From Nonomuraea jabiensis (lineage in GTDB: Bacteria > Actinomycetota > Actinomycetes > Streptosporangiales > Streptosporangiaceae), in assembly GCF_014204795.1 (NCBI RefSeq), contig NZ_JACHMB010000001.1, positions 558,001-622,000 on the forward strand: a DNA stretch of 64,000 nt. Reading direction: 5' to 3'. The notes under the pieces are model-generated. The model had not been told where the DNA came from. It saw nothing but the letters and a program-made list of their open reading frames with translations, and ran no database searches. Positions 33,409 through 42,014 of the stretch are shown piece by piece. A program made the translations under genes and the position numbers. The first letter of the stretch is position 1; each line of letters opens with the position of its first letter.

Positions 33409-34530
33409 ATGAAGGTAAAGATCACTCATGCTGTCACCGCGGGCCTGCTCACCCTCCTCGCCGCCGCGCCCGCCCAGGCGGCTGTGGTAACGAGGGCCGA
33501 GCCCGTTCGGAGCGTGGCGCTGCCCGCGCCGACCGGATCCCAGGCGGTGGGGACGGTCAGCCTGCACCTGGTCGACCGGAGCCGCCCTGACCCCTGGATG
33601 CCCACGGAGAAGGCCAGGGAGCTCATGGTCTCGCTGTGGTATCCCGCCGAGAAGGCCGCCGGCCGGCCCGCGCCCTACATGACGGACGAAGAGGCCACGG
33701 CCATGCTCAAGGGACAGAAGGTCACGGGCGTCCCGAGCAAGACGGTCAGCGGTATCAGGACCCACGCCGTGACCGGGGCCCAGCCCGCCGGCCGCGACGG
33801 CACGCTGCCCCTGGTGGTGCTCTCCCCCGGGTTCACCATGCCGCGCTCGTCGCTGACCGGCCTCGCGGAGGAGCTGGCCAGCCGAGGGTACGTGGTCGTC
33901 GGCATCGACCACGTGCACGAGTCGTACGGCACCACGCTCCCCGGCGGCCGGCTGGCCTCCTGCGCCGCGTGCCCGGAGCAGGAGGCCGACGCCTGGGCCT
34001 TCGGCGACAAAGCGGTCAAGGGACGGCAGGCGGACGTGTCGTTCGTGCTCGACCGCCTGCTCGGACGCCATCCCGTCTGGAAGGGCGCCAGACTCGTCGA
34101 CCGCTCCCGCATCGGCATGGCCGGGCACTCGCTGGGCGGATCGAGTGCGTCGTGGACCATGGTCAAGGACTCGCGCGTACGCGCCGGGGTCGACATGGAC
34201 GGCACCTTCTTCGTGCCCGTCCCCGACAAGGGCCTGCGGCGACCGTTCATGCTGATGGGGGCGGGCCAGGTGCACGAGCCGGGCGGCAAGGACTTCACCT
34301 GGGGCCGCGACTGGGCGCGCATGACGGGCTGGAAACGCTGGCTCACGATCCAGGGCGGCGACCACGCATCCTTCACCGACTACACGCTGCTGACCAAGCA
34401 TTCGGCGAGGGATCTGCAGGTCTCCCGGGCGTACGTGGTCGCCTTCATGGACCGGCACCTGCGCGGTCGCGACCAGCGCCTCCTGGACGGCACCTCCGAC
34501 GCGTTCCCCGAGGTCAAGTTCTGGCAGTGA
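33409..34530 (+). CDS. Secreted alpha/beta hydrolase (PAF-acetylhydrolase/PET-hydrolase-like)
   Basis: A 373-residue exported enzyme. The signal peptide is VKITHAVTAGLLTLLAAAPA, cleaved after AQA. The nucleophile elbow is GMAGHSLGGSSA. The oxyanion region is LVVLSPGFTMPRSSL, the acidic residue probably lies in AGVDMDGTFF, and the His in IQGGDHASFTDY. The fold and spacing match platelet-activating-factor acetylhydrolase isoform II and related dienelactone-type esterases. A pair of Cys (LASCAACPEQ) may form a disulfide. The substrate is likely a lipid or polyester. ATG 33409 is chosen for the signal peptide. The gene is 134 bases after the beta-lactamase-like gene and may share its transcript. 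Confidence 0.9.
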   Translation: MKVKITHAVTAGLLTLLAAAPAQAAVVTRAEPVRSVALPAPTGSQAVGTVSLHLVDRSRPDPWMPTEKARELMVSLWYPAEKAAGRPAPYMTDEEATAMLKGQKVTGVPSKTVSGIRTHAVTGAQPAGRDGTLPLVVLSPGFTMPRSSLTGLAEELASRGYVVVGIDHVHESYGTTLPGGRLASCAACPEQEADAWAFGDKAVKGRQADVSFVLDRLLGRHPVWKGARLVDRSRIGMAGHSLGGSSASWTMVKDSRVRAGVDMDGTFFVPVPDKGLRRPFMLMGAGQVHEPGGKDFTWGRDWARMTGWKRWLTIQGGDHASFTDYTLLTKHSARDLQVSRAYVVAFMDRHLRGRDQRLLDGTSDAFPEVKFWQ

Positions 34531-34658
34531 CCCGCCAGCGCCGACAATCATGACGGACAGCCAAACTGACTCATCACGTGGGACGCCAGGGCCAGGTGCG
34601 GCCTTGACATGACGCACCGGGCGCCCTACCTGCACCAGGGCTGGAATGACGCTGCACC

Positions 34659-34935
34659 AACATCACACAGCTGCACCGCGAAATCACCGCGCAGGGTTTC
34701 CGCGGCAGCTACACCACCGTCTACCCCTACCTGGTCGCCTTCAAAGGCAAGACGGCACCGCCCGCCGTCCAGACCCCGCCGAAGGTCCGCCACATCACCA
34801 GTTGGATCCGCCGCCGCCCCGAAAAGCTTGATGCCGGCGAGCAGGTCAGGCTCAATGAGGTGCGTGCGGCTTGCCCAGATCTGCACGCGCTGCGCGGCCA
34901 CATCGAACCGTCGGAATGGCTCAACCACCTTGATA
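34659..34935 (+). pseudogene. ISL3-family transposase remnant
   Basis: About 92 codons without stop read NITQLHREITAQGFRGSYTT, VYPYLVAFKG, VRHITSWIRRRPEKLDAGEQ and ACPDLHALRGHIEP. They match the DNA-binding middle of ISL3 transposases (R.L..EI.A.GY.GS...V, then P..W..R.P..L). There is no start, no DDE catalytic part and no terminal repeats. The DNA from 34936 to 35227 holds no recognisable gene. Confidence 0.7.
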
Positions 34936-35227
34936 GCCCGGCAAGCAGCACCCGCGCCGCTTTGCGTCCCGCCGTGAGGTGGACTGCCGGTCTGACCGAT
35001 GCCACGCCGGGACGGGGAGCCGACGGACAAGCGGGTGGCGTTCTCGGGCTGTTTCGCGCGAGACCTCGTACGACAGCTCCACGGTGCAGGCAGCGGTGCT
35101 GGGACGGCATCCCCCATGTGCCGTCCCCGCGCTGGACCGCCCCGGCCACCGGCCAGAGAACCAACATAGTGACGTTCTGGATCTGGCCGGTCGTCCTCCT
35201 GCTGGTCACGTGGGAGGCCACCGCTCT

Positions 35228-36064
35228 TCAGGAGAACTCTGCCGTACGGTGGCGGCTGTACTCGCGCCGGAACTTCGCGGGTGATGTGCCACAGGCAGAA
35301 GTGAACACGCTGTAGAACCGGCTGACTGAACCGAAGCCGACTGTGGACGCGATGTCATTGATCGGTAAGTCGGTGATGATCAGCAGTCGGCGGGCCTCCG
35401 CAAGGCGGTGCTTGGTGAGGTATTCGACCATGGTTGTGCGGACCACCTTGCGGAACTGGGCCATCGCGTAATTGGGGTGCAGGTGCGCGGCGCCGGCGAT
35501 GTCGGCGCTCGTCAATGGCTCGCGGAAGTGTTCGGCGATGTGCCGCACCATGGCGATGACGTGCTGTAGCGCCGGTTCGCCTCCGGCGTACCGGGGCACT
35601 GGTTCGCCCATGCTCGTCAGAGCGAGCCGGCGGACCCTGGCTTCGATCTCCAGCAGTGCGATCCGATGGCGTTCGCGCTGGTCGGTGGCCAGGTCGTCGG
35701 CCCACTGGGCAAAGGTCACGGGATCGGTAGGCAAGATGGCCGACGGTGCGGAGACCAGGGGTGCACCGGATAGAAGGCGCCTGACGAGCGTGGCGGGCAG
35801 TCGCCAGCCCAGGAAGGTCGTGAACGGCACGTGGAGCCAGTGGACGGACGTCGCCGAGTTCGCCACCAGCTGGTGCGGTACCGCGGCCCAGAACACTGCC
35901 AGGCTTCCAGGGCCGATCTCGACGGGCGTGCCACCGAACAGGTAGAGCATGGTGCCGCCCTCGATCACCAGATTGATCTCCAGGTCGTCGTGCTGGTGGG
36001 GGGAGCCCATGACCACCGGTCGGCCACCCCATCCGGTGAGACTCGGCGGTTCAAGGCTGGACAT
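35228..36064 (-). CDS. AraC-family transcriptional regulator
   Basis: A 278-residue regulator from ATG 36064. A cupin sensor (about 10-110) has SPHQHDDLEINLVIEGG, LYLFGGTPVEIGPGSLAVFW and HQLVANSATSVHWLHVPF. Two HTHs follow (about 170-270): LTSADIAGAAHLHPNYAMAQ and PINDIASTVGFGSVSRFYSV, ending GTSPAKFRREY. This resembles MelR-like sugar regulators. It is divergent from the oxidoreductase gene (171-bp gap), so it probably controls that gene with a sugar or polyol as signal. The effector is unknown. Confidence 0.92.
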   Translation of the reverse strand: MSSLEPPSLTGWGGRPVVMGSPHQHDDLEINLVIEGGTMLYLFGGTPVEIGPGSLAVFWAAVPHQLVANSATSVHWLHVPFTTFLGWRLPATLVRRLLSGAPLVSAPSAILPTDPVTFAQWADDLATDQRERHRIALLEIEARVRRLALTSMGEPVPRYAGGEPALQHVIAMVRHIAEHFREPLTSADIAGAAHLHPNYAMAQFRKVVRTTMVEYLTKHRLAEARRLLIITDLPINDIASTVGFGSVSRFYSVFTSACGTSPAKFRREYSRHRTAEFS

Positions 36065-36065
36065 G

Positions 36066-36113
36066 AGAATCCAAGAAATTTTCACTCTCTTAGATGAAGC
36101 GTTCGTGGATTCT
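36066..36113. promoter_or_regulatory. Inverted-repeat arms between AraC regulator and oxidoreductase
   Basis: AGAATCCA (36066-36073) is matched by TGGATTCT (36106-36113), centre-to-centre about 40 bases, within an AT-rich part of the divergent gap. Spaced arms like these suit two AraC-type half-sites. Confidence 0.45.
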
Positions 36114-36235
36114 AGGCTTCTATCGTCGTGACAGTCCACGCGGGCCGCCTGCAGCCACTGCTGACACCTCACCGACCGCGGGTCCGCGGGGCAGGAAACA
36201 TGACCATTGCTCTGACGGCATGACAAGGAACTTTC

Positions 36236-37435
36236 ATGACCTTCTCTTTAGGCATCGTCGGCGCCGGGCAGTTCGCTGGCCAGTTCGCCAAGCTATGGCG
36301 GCTCCACCCGGGCGTCGGCGACATCTGGGCCACCGACCTGGTCCCGGACCGGGCCGCCCGACTGGTCGCCGACTACGACCTTGCCGGGACCATGCCGTCC
36401 TTCGAGGCCTTGCTCAACTCAGACGTCGACGCGGTCGCCATCTTCACCCAGCGCTGGACCCATGGGCCGCTGACCGTCCAGGCGCTACGGGCCGGTAAGC
36501 ACGTGTATGCAGCAGTGCCCATGGCTGTGGCCGAGGAGGAGATCGAAGCCATCATCATGGCCGTCCAAGAGACTGGGCTGATCTACATGATGGGCGAGAC
36601 CAGCCACTACAACCCGGCGACCGTGTACGCCCGCAATCAGATCGCCGCCAGCAGCTTCGGACGGCTGTTCTACGCAGAAGGCGACTACGTGCACGACATG
36701 GACCTCGGCTTCTACGACGCCTACCGGTACAGCGGCGGCGACAACTGGAAGGCGACGGCCAGCTACCCGCCGCTGCTCTATCCCACCCATGCGATCGGCG
36801 GCGTGCTCGGCGCCTGGCAGACGCACGCGATCAGCGTGTCGGCGATCGGAGTCGTCGACGATCGCGGGGACGGAGTGTTCGACAAGTCGGTCAGCCAGTT
36901 CGGCAACGACTTCTCCAACGCCACCGCGCTGTTCGAAGTCGAGGGCGGAGGATGCTTTCGGACGAACGAGTTCCGGCGAGTCGGCTACCCCTCACACATC
37001 CGCGAGTCGCGGTTCCGGTTCTTCGGCACTGAGGGGAGTCTGGAGCAGCTGGCCACAGTGAGCCTGTGGCAGGACAAGAGCGGTGTCACCGACGTCACCG
37101 ACTACCTTCAACCCAAACCGACCCTGCCCCCTGATGACCCCTCGCTCCAGCACGTTTCCCCCGCCCTCAGAGACGCCTTCACCTCGGGCTCAGCGCCGGT
37201 GCACGACCGCTCCCGGCTGCCTGAAGAGTTCACCCACGTCTCCAACGGCCACGAGGGCAGTCACCACTTCCTCGCTGACGACTTCGTACAGGGGGTCGCC
37301 ACCGGCACCCTGCCCCCGGTCAATGCCTGGGTCGCTGCACGCTACACCTTGCCCGGCATCGTCGCGCACCAGTCCGCCCTCAAAGGTGGCGAGCGGCTGG
37401 CAATTCCGGACTTCGGAAACGCCCCCCGGGCGTGA
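36236..37435 (+). CDS. Gfo/Idh/MocA-family oxidoreductase
   Basis: A 399-residue NAD(P)-dependent dehydrogenase. The Rossmann fold opens with LGIVGAGQFAGQFAKLW. The conserved KP of the family (EKP) is seen as AVPMAVAEEE near residue 99, so the usual catalytic-region Lys is replaced. The C-terminal beta-sheet domain contains FYAEGDYVHDMDLGFYD and YPTHAIGGVLGAWQ, where the His may serve as the general acid/base. Such enzymes oxidise or epimerise sugars and inositols. ATG 36236 follows soon after an AAGGA. Divergent AraC regulator upstream; a strong hairpin 8 bases beyond the stop ends the transcript. Confidence 0.92.
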   Translation: MTFSLGIVGAGQFAGQFAKLWRLHPGVGDIWATDLVPDRAARLVADYDLAGTMPSFEALLNSDVDAVAIFTQRWTHGPLTVQALRAGKHVYAAVPMAVAEEEIEAIIMAVQETGLIYMMGETSHYNPATVYARNQIAASSFGRLFYAEGDYVHDMDLGFYDAYRYSGGDNWKATASYPPLLYPTHAIGGVLGAWQTHAISVSAIGVVDDRGDGVFDKSVSQFGNDFSNATALFEVEGGGCFRTNEFRRVGYPSHIRESRFRFFGTEGSLEQLATVSLWQDKSGVTDVTDYLQPKPTLPPDDPSLQHVSPALRDAFTSGSAPVHDRSRLPEEFTHVSNGHEGSHHFLADDFVQGVATGTLPPVNAWVAARYTLPGIVAHQSALKGGERLAIPDFGNAPRA

Positions 37436-37443
37436 AAGACAGA

Positions 37444-37475
37444 GGTCCAAGGTGCCTCAAGGGGCACCTTGGACC
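37444..37475 (+). terminator. Strong hairpin terminator after the oxidoreductase gene
   Basis: GGTCCAAGGTGCC (37444-37456) and GGCACCTTGGACC (37463-37475) form a perfect 13-bp stem with a 6-base loop, starting 9 bases after the stop. There is no U-tract, typical of actinomycete terminators. Confidence 0.85.
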
Positions 37476-37591
37476 GGCCTTCGAGGAGGCCGAGTTCCGA
37501 AATTAGCGGTAGTGACCTGCGGCTTCTTTGCCTGTCAGCGATCCGTAATGGCCCGGAACTCCTACAGCTCCGGCCAGCGGCCACTCAGTTA

Positions 37592-37740
37592 TCAGTGGGT
37601 ATGGCGGCGCGGTGCCAGAACCTCGGTTACCTTGGCGATGGCTTCGGCGCCGGGTTTGACGTAGCGCATGGCGGTGCGGGTCGCGCTGGCGACCCGGCTG
37701 CTCAGCGTCGCGGACGCGCGCGCGGTGGAGACCTACACCT
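37592..37740 (-). pseudogene. Possible C-terminal tail of a tyrosine recombinase
   Basis: The minus strand reads SATRTAMRYVKPGAEAIAKV followed by TEVLAPRRHTH and a stop at 37594-37592. The pattern T.MRYVKP resembles the nucleophile-Tyr end of integrases. Only about 25 codons look coherent and nothing upstream matches, so this is a remnant at best, and it is antisense to part of a plus-strand frame. Confidence 0.3.
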
Positions 37741-38033
37741 CACCCGTGCCGCTCTTCGCCTCTGGCACGGAGGCGGCCGAGCATGGCCTGGCCGACCTCG
37801 ATGCGCCGAGCCTCGAGGCTGTCCGGGCGATCGCCAAGGTCGACCGTAGGCGGGCGGGGCTGACCGGGCGGGGCGAGGCGATCGGAAACGCCCCGACTTC
37901 CGAGGCTTTCCGGGCGATCGCCGAGCTCAATCGTAGGCTGGCCGCATTCGTGCAGACCGAGGCGGCGGGCGGCACGCCGCCCGCGGGCGAGCCCGGTATC
38001 CCGCCCAGCGAGCAGGGCCCAGCCGTATCTTGA
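37668..38033 (+). CDS. Hypothetical protein with an internal 20-residue duplication
   Basis: A 121-residue frame with Ala/Arg-rich helical sequence. Two segments look duplicated: APSLEAVRAIAKVDRRRAGL and APTSEAFRAIAELNRRLAAF (about residues 46-65 and 75-94). The C-terminus is Gly/Pro-rich. Its stop overlaps a TTG start of the next frame. The start is uncertain, because the first 25 codons overlap a minus-strand frame that resembles an integrase tail, and the 5' part may have been lost. Function unknown. Confidence 0.4.
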   Translation: MAVRVALATRLLSVADARAVETYTSPVPLFASGTEAAEHGLADLDAPSLEAVRAIAKVDRRRAGLTGRGEAIGNAPTSEAFRAIAELNRRLAAFVQTEAAGGTPPAGEPGIPPSEQGPAVS

Positions 38034-38796
38034 CCGCCGACGGAACCGAGCTGCGCACGACGCCGCCCCCGCACGAGACCGCGGCACGGCGTAATCCCGA
38101 CGATTTCGACGTCGCCGCCTGGCAGCGGCATGCCGGCGACCTGCTGGACACCTGGCTGCGAGAGGAGTTCACCTGGGCGAGCCGGCCGCTCGCCCTGTTC
38201 CTCACCGAAGTGAATGCCGTGTTCGACGATGGCCACCGGCTCGCCCTCTGGCAGACCGCCGAGCCATCCACTGCCTTCCGGACCCTGGCGTTACGCTCAG
38301 CACCGATGCTCGACGACGCCGAGTACGACATGTTCCATCCCGTCTGGGTGGAGCTGATGGAGGCGCCGTGGCTGCTGGAAGGACGCCTGCTGCACACCCG
38401 CACACCCGCTTCGAGATCGACCAGCATGCTTCGCCCACAACGGCGTCAATCTGCTGATCGCGGTTCCGGATCGGCGCACGCCGGACGTGGCGCCGCGGCT
38501 CGACCCGGACACGTCTCGTACACGACCGATCAAGGCATCCTCGCCGTCCCGCTGTGGCCGTTCCGGGCACTGTCTGCGATGCGCGCAGGAGCCGACGCGG
38601 CCACCGCCCTGCTACTCCTGGCCGGCACCGCAGTGGCAGATTTTGCGGTGCACGAGGCGCGCTGGAGACCTACCAAGGTGTCCCGGGCCGCCCTGTCTGG
38701 GATCCACACGACAGCCCGCACGAGCTGACCATCGAGGTGCGCTGGCAGAACACTGACATCGTCACGCAGGGCTGGTCCGTGATGAAGCGGATGTGA
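38030..38796 (+). pseudogene. Hypothetical gene with several frameshifts
   Basis: Coherent coding sequence switches frame. The first frame from TTG 38030 reads DDFDVAAWQRHAGDLLDTWL and EYDMFHPVWVELMEAPWLLE, then is lost near 38400. The plus-one frame then reads FAHNGVNLLIAVPDRRTPD. The first frame returns with DQGILAVPLWPFRALSAMRA and AVADFAVHEARW. A third frame ends it with SPHELTIEVRWQNTDIVTQG to TGA 38796. About three shifts are needed to read one protein of roughly 250 residues. Family unknown. Confidence 0.5.
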
Positions 38797-39052
38797 GAGC
38801 CGCGAGCGATGTCCCCGCCACGTTCTCCGCGACACGATGGCGATTGCGAGCGGTTCTGTACCCAGGAGGGGTGGGACGCATGGGGCGGATAGAGCAGGCG
38901 GCACGCTTGCCGCAGGAGTCGGAGGGTGGCGAATGGATCATGGTGTGTGCGGGGGTGGTGCGCGCGAGCACGCACGGAGCACGCAAGCGCTAGACGAAAA
39001 TTCTAGAACGCATCCGATCCCGCGTAACCGCAGGTCAGAACATGATCAAAGC

Positions 39053-39125
39053 GCGCCCTGCAGGATTCGAACCTGCGACCGTCGGATTAGAAGTCCGGTG
39101 CTCTATCCAGCTGAGCTAAGGGCGC
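39053..39125 (-). tRNA. tRNA-Arg, anticodon TCT
   Basis: Read on the minus strand, the 73 bases fold into a full cloverleaf. The acceptor is GCGCCCT/AGGGCGC, the D-arm is in GCTCAGCTGGATAGAGC, the anticodon stem-loop is CCGGACTTCTAATCCGA with anticodon TCT, and the T-arm is GCAGGTTCGAATCCTGC. CCA is not encoded. It decodes AGA, a rare codon in high-GC actinomycetes. Its 3' end faces the degenerate stretch at 37.5-39.0 kb. Confidence 0.97.
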
Positions 39126-39861
39126 TCCCGCCTTATTGTGCATGATCCGGCGACATGTCACGCACACGTTTTCCTCGTGTCAGGCTGTCAGGCCGATCAC
39201 ACCCCACATGAACAGCGTTCCCAAGGCCTTAGGCGGCAGGGTCGAACCGGTGGCCCGGCAGGGTGTGTGAGCCTCTGGGAGGATATCGGAGGCGGCCAGA
39301 TGGGGGAGGAAACCGGCGAAAAGACCGAGGTAGGCGCTCCGGGTACGGTCCGAGACGGTGATGGGGGCGTCAGGGGGCGGCGGTGCGTCCAGGAGTTGGA
39401 AGGTAGGGGTGCGGCAGCGGGCGTGTCGTAGAGGGGGTGACTGTCCGTGAAGTTGTGAGCGGTTGACTCCCGTTGTTGCGGCCATCGTCGGGGAGGTGTC
39501 CGTCTGGTAGGCGGGCTTGGGAGGCTCAGGACGATTGGAGTGTTGGGGGGACGTCTACGTCGGCGTGGGGTGGCCGTGCGGGTGGGTGGAGTGGTGGGGC
39601 TCGTGGGCGTCGAGGTGTGACCATCTGACAGCCGGTGATGTGGGTGGGAACGCCGGGGGCGGCGATCAGCATCGGCGGGGTAGGCCGAACGCCTCCGCCA
39701 GGGTTTTTGGGGTCGGAGATCGAAGGGCGCCTTGCTGGGCGTCGCTTCAGCGGGGGTGCTGCACCCCGCGCCACAACGCCCTCACCGGGCGCTTGGTGTG
39801 GGAGGGGAGGTGGGGAAAAGGTTGGGCGGGGGTGGGGTGGAAGGGTTTAAGCTCTCTTGGC
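39126..39861. other. Long G-rich intergenic region
   Basis: About 735 bases between the tRNA gene and the phosphotransferase gene. Several open frames exist, but none shows family features. From about 39490 to 39850 the plus strand is strikingly G-rich (many GGG and GGGG runs, for example near 39545, 39580-39600 and 39805-39840) and C-poor. That is unlike ordinary coding DNA here and suggests G-quadruplex-forming or transcription-linked sequence. Confidence 0.5.
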
Positions 39862-40644
39862 ATGGTCGCGACGCTCCTGCATGAGATTCCGTTGCAGGGC
39901 GGGGACGTGACTGACGGGGTGGTGCGGGTCGGTGACACCGTGCGTAGACCGGCCAGTACGTCGACGCCCGCCGTGCACGCCCTGCTCCGGCACCTCGAGG
40001 CCCGTGGGTTCGCAGGGGCGCCGCGGGTGGTGGGGATGGATGGGCTCGGGCGGGAGATCCTGACGTATCTGCCGGGGACGACCGGGTTGCGGCTGGAGAG
40101 CGTGAGTGATGAGGCGCTGGCCGGGCTTGCGGTGCTGCTTCGGGAATTTCATGACGCGACGGTCGGGTTTCCGCTGTCACCGGAGGGGTGGGAAGGCGGG
40201 TCGAATGATGACAAAGCGCCAGAAATCATCGGACACTGTGATTTAACGCCAGAAAACGTGATATTTCGCGGAGGCGGGCCCCACGCGCTGATCGACTTCG
40301 ATCTTGCCCGGCCCACCACGCGACTCTTCGACATCGTCACCACGCTGCGCCACTGGGCCCCCATCGCCGACCCCGTGGACCGGTCCCCGTTGCTGCGCAA
40401 CCTCGACGTGGGCGAGCGGCTGAGGCTGTTCTGCGACGCGTACGGCGTGCCGCCCCGCGACCGCCGCCGCCTCCTCGAACTGGCCAGGCTCCGCTTCCAC
40501 CGCTCCTACGACGTCATGCGCACCCGCGCCTCGGCGGGCGGCAACTGGGCGAAGATGTGGGCGGGCGGCGCCGGCGAGCGCATCCGCCGTGCGGCCGCCT
40601 GGCTGGACGCGCACGAGGACGAGCTCCATGCCCGCCTGGTGTGA
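39862..40644 (+). CDS. Aminoglycoside phosphotransferase-family kinase
   Basis: A 260-residue kinase-like protein from ATG 39862. The catalytic loop is IIGHCDLTPENVIFRG (HxDxxxxN) and the metal-binding loop is ALIDFDLARP. The N-terminal lobe has VVRVGDTVRRPA, and REILTYLPGTTG is the hinge region. Proteins of this kind phosphorylate small molecules; most chromosomal members are not resistance enzymes. The gene overlaps cobD by 17 bases, so it may be co-expressed with that cobalamin gene. The substrate is unknown. Confidence 0.9.
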   Translation: MVATLLHEIPLQGGDVTDGVVRVGDTVRRPASTSTPAVHALLRHLEARGFAGAPRVVGMDGLGREILTYLPGTTGLRLESVSDEALAGLAVLLREFHDATVGFPLSPEGWEGGSNDDKAPEIIGHCDLTPENVIFRGGGPHALIDFDLARPTTRLFDIVTTLRHWAPIADPVDRSPLLRNLDVGERLRLFCDAYGVPPRDRRRLLELARLRFHRSYDVMRTRASAGGNWAKMWAGGAGERIRRAAAWLDAHEDELHARLV

Positions 40645-41629
40645 CCCGCTCGGGCTTGCCCTCGGCGTGGCCCTCGACCGGCTGATCGCCGACCCGCAGA
40701 GCGCCGCCCACCCGGTCGCCGTCTTCGGGCGGGTCGCCGCGAAGGTGGAGAAGTCCCTGTACGCGGACAAGAAGGCGCACGGGGTGGCACATGTCGCCAT
40801 CTGTGTCGGCGGCGCGACCGCGCTCGGCGTCTTGGCCCAGCGGGTCCCCCGCGCGCGTACGGTCGTCACGGCCGTCGCCACCTGGGCCGTGCTCGGCGGC
40901 ACCACGCTGGCCCGCGAGGGCGAGTACATGGCGGACGCCCTCGAAGGTCACCATCTTGAAGGTGACGATCTCGAAGGTGACGATCTCGAAGGTGACGGCC
41001 GCAAAGGTGACGGCCGCAAAGGTGACGGTCTCGAACGAGCCAGGGCTCGGCTGCCCCATCTCTGCGGCCGCGACCCCTCACACCTGGAGGCCAAGGAGCT
41101 CGCCAGGGCCACCGTCGAGTCGCTGGCCGAGAACACCTCCGACGCCGTCGTGGCCCCGCTCTTCTGGGGCGCCGTGGCGGGGGTGCCGGGGCTGCTGGCG
41201 TACCGGGCGATCAACACGCTGGACGCCATGGTCGGCCACCGCTCCCCCCGCTACGAACGGTTCGGCTGGGCGGCGGCCAGGCTCGACGACGTGGCGAACT
41301 ACGTACCGGCGAGGCTGACGGGGCTGCTCACGGTGCTGACCGGGCCGGACCCCGGCCGCGCGCTGGCGGTGCTCAGGCGGGACGGCCACCGGCACCCCAG
41401 CCCGAACGCCGGCAGGTGCGAGGCCGCCTTCGCCGGGGCGCTCGGCGTCACCCTGGGCGGCACGAACGTCTACCAGGGCAGGACCGAGCACCGCCCGACC
41501 ATGGGCGACGGGCCCGAGCCCGACGTCAAGGACATCCGCCGTGCGGTACGCCTTACGCGCGCCGTCAGCCTGGCCGCCGCCGGGGCGGCCGTGCTGACGG
41601 CGTGGGCCCTGCGAAATCGCCGCAAATAG
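40628..41629 (+). CDS. cobD: Adenosylcobinamide-phosphate synthase CobD/CbiB
   Basis: A 333-residue membrane protein of cobalamin biosynthesis that joins aminopropanol (or its phosphate) to adenosylcobyric acid. Hallmarks are LDRLIADPQSAAHPVAVFGR near the start, ATVESLAENTSDAVVAPLFW in the middle and SPNAGRCEAAFAGALGV near the end. Hydrophobic helices include VAICVGGATALGVLA and AVSLAAAGAAVLTAWAL. An insert of six 5-residue repeats (about residues 105-134) sits just before the loop ARARLPHLCGRDP, where homologues have only a short linker. The start lies 17 bases inside the phosphotransferase gene. No other cob genes are nearby. Confidence 0.95.
   Translation: MPAWCDPLGLALGVALDRLIADPQSAAHPVAVFGRVAAKVEKSLYADKKAHGVAHVAICVGGATALGVLAQRVPRARTVVTAVATWAVLGGTTLAREGEYMADALEGHHLEGDDLEGDDLEGDGRKGDGRKGDGLERARARLPHLCGRDPSHLEAKELARATVESLAENTSDAVVAPLFWGAVAGVPGLLAYRAINTLDAMVGHRSPRYERFGWAAARLDDVANYVPARLTGLLTVLTGPDPGRALAVLRRDGHRHPSPNAGRCEAAFAGALGVTLGGTNVYQGRTEHRPTMGDGPEPDVKDIRRAVRLTRAVSLAAAGAAVLTAWALRNRRK
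40940..41029 (+). repeat. Six 15-bp tandem repeats inside cobD
   Basis: Six consecutive units of the type CTCGAAGGTGACGAT, with variants beginning CTT or CGCAAA, encode LEGDD/RKGDG pentapeptides. All copies keep the frame. Copies 2-4 and 5-6 are nearly identical, so expansion looks recent. Confidence 0.95.
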
Positions 41630-41653
41630 GCCATGGGGAGGATTGCGGACGGG

Positions 41654-41667
41654 CGCGCAATTGCGCG
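41654..41667. repeat. 14-bp palindrome between convergent genes
   Basis: CGCGCAATTGCGCG is a perfect palindrome in the 60-bp gap between the ends of cobD and the small membrane protein gene. It could serve as a bidirectional terminator or a protein site. Confidence 0.3.
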
Positions 41668-41689
41668 GTAATCAGCTATTGATTGCTTT

Positions 41690-41923
41690 TCACATGACGC
41701 GGTTGAGGTTGAGCACCAGCCAGACCACGAATATCGCGAGCAGCGTGATGCCGATCATCGACTTCGCGGCGTTGTTCGCGACGACCTTCCTGGCTGTGAC
41801 CTGCTTGGCGCTCTGCTTCCACACCTGACGCATGATGATCATCGTCTGGAAGCGCCGGCCGAGGGCGAACACGGCGAGGGCGATGATGATGAACAGAATG
41901 ACGCGACCGTCTGCAGGTTCCAC
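41690..41923 (-). CDS. Small two-helix membrane protein
   Basis: A 77-residue protein from GTG 41923, with GGGGGA a few bases upstream. Two hydrophobic segments (VILFIIIALAVFALG and MIGITLLAIFVVWLVLNL) flank a basic, charged loop (RRFQTMIIMRQVWKQSAKQV). Likely an integral membrane protein with both ends on the same side. The family is not recognised, though short proteins of this type are common beside xthA in actinomycetes. It lies 91 bases downstream of the exonuclease III gene on the same strand. Confidence 0.7.
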   Translation of the reverse strand: MEPADGRVILFIIIALAVFALGRRFQTMIIMRQVWKQSAKQVTARKVVANNAAKSMIGITLLAIFVVWLVLNLNRVM

Positions 41924-42014
41924 GGAGATCCCCCCTGTGGGCCGTGATGCCGATCAATCCCCCGAGACATTTGAGGAATCAGAATACTCGGACGGACGCC
42001 GTTTGTAATTTGAA

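Noticed and set aside
40940..41029. Tandem repeats as a protein-binding iteron array
   Set aside because: The 15-bp unit keeps the cobD frame and encodes pentapeptides, so it is better explained as coding repeat expansion.
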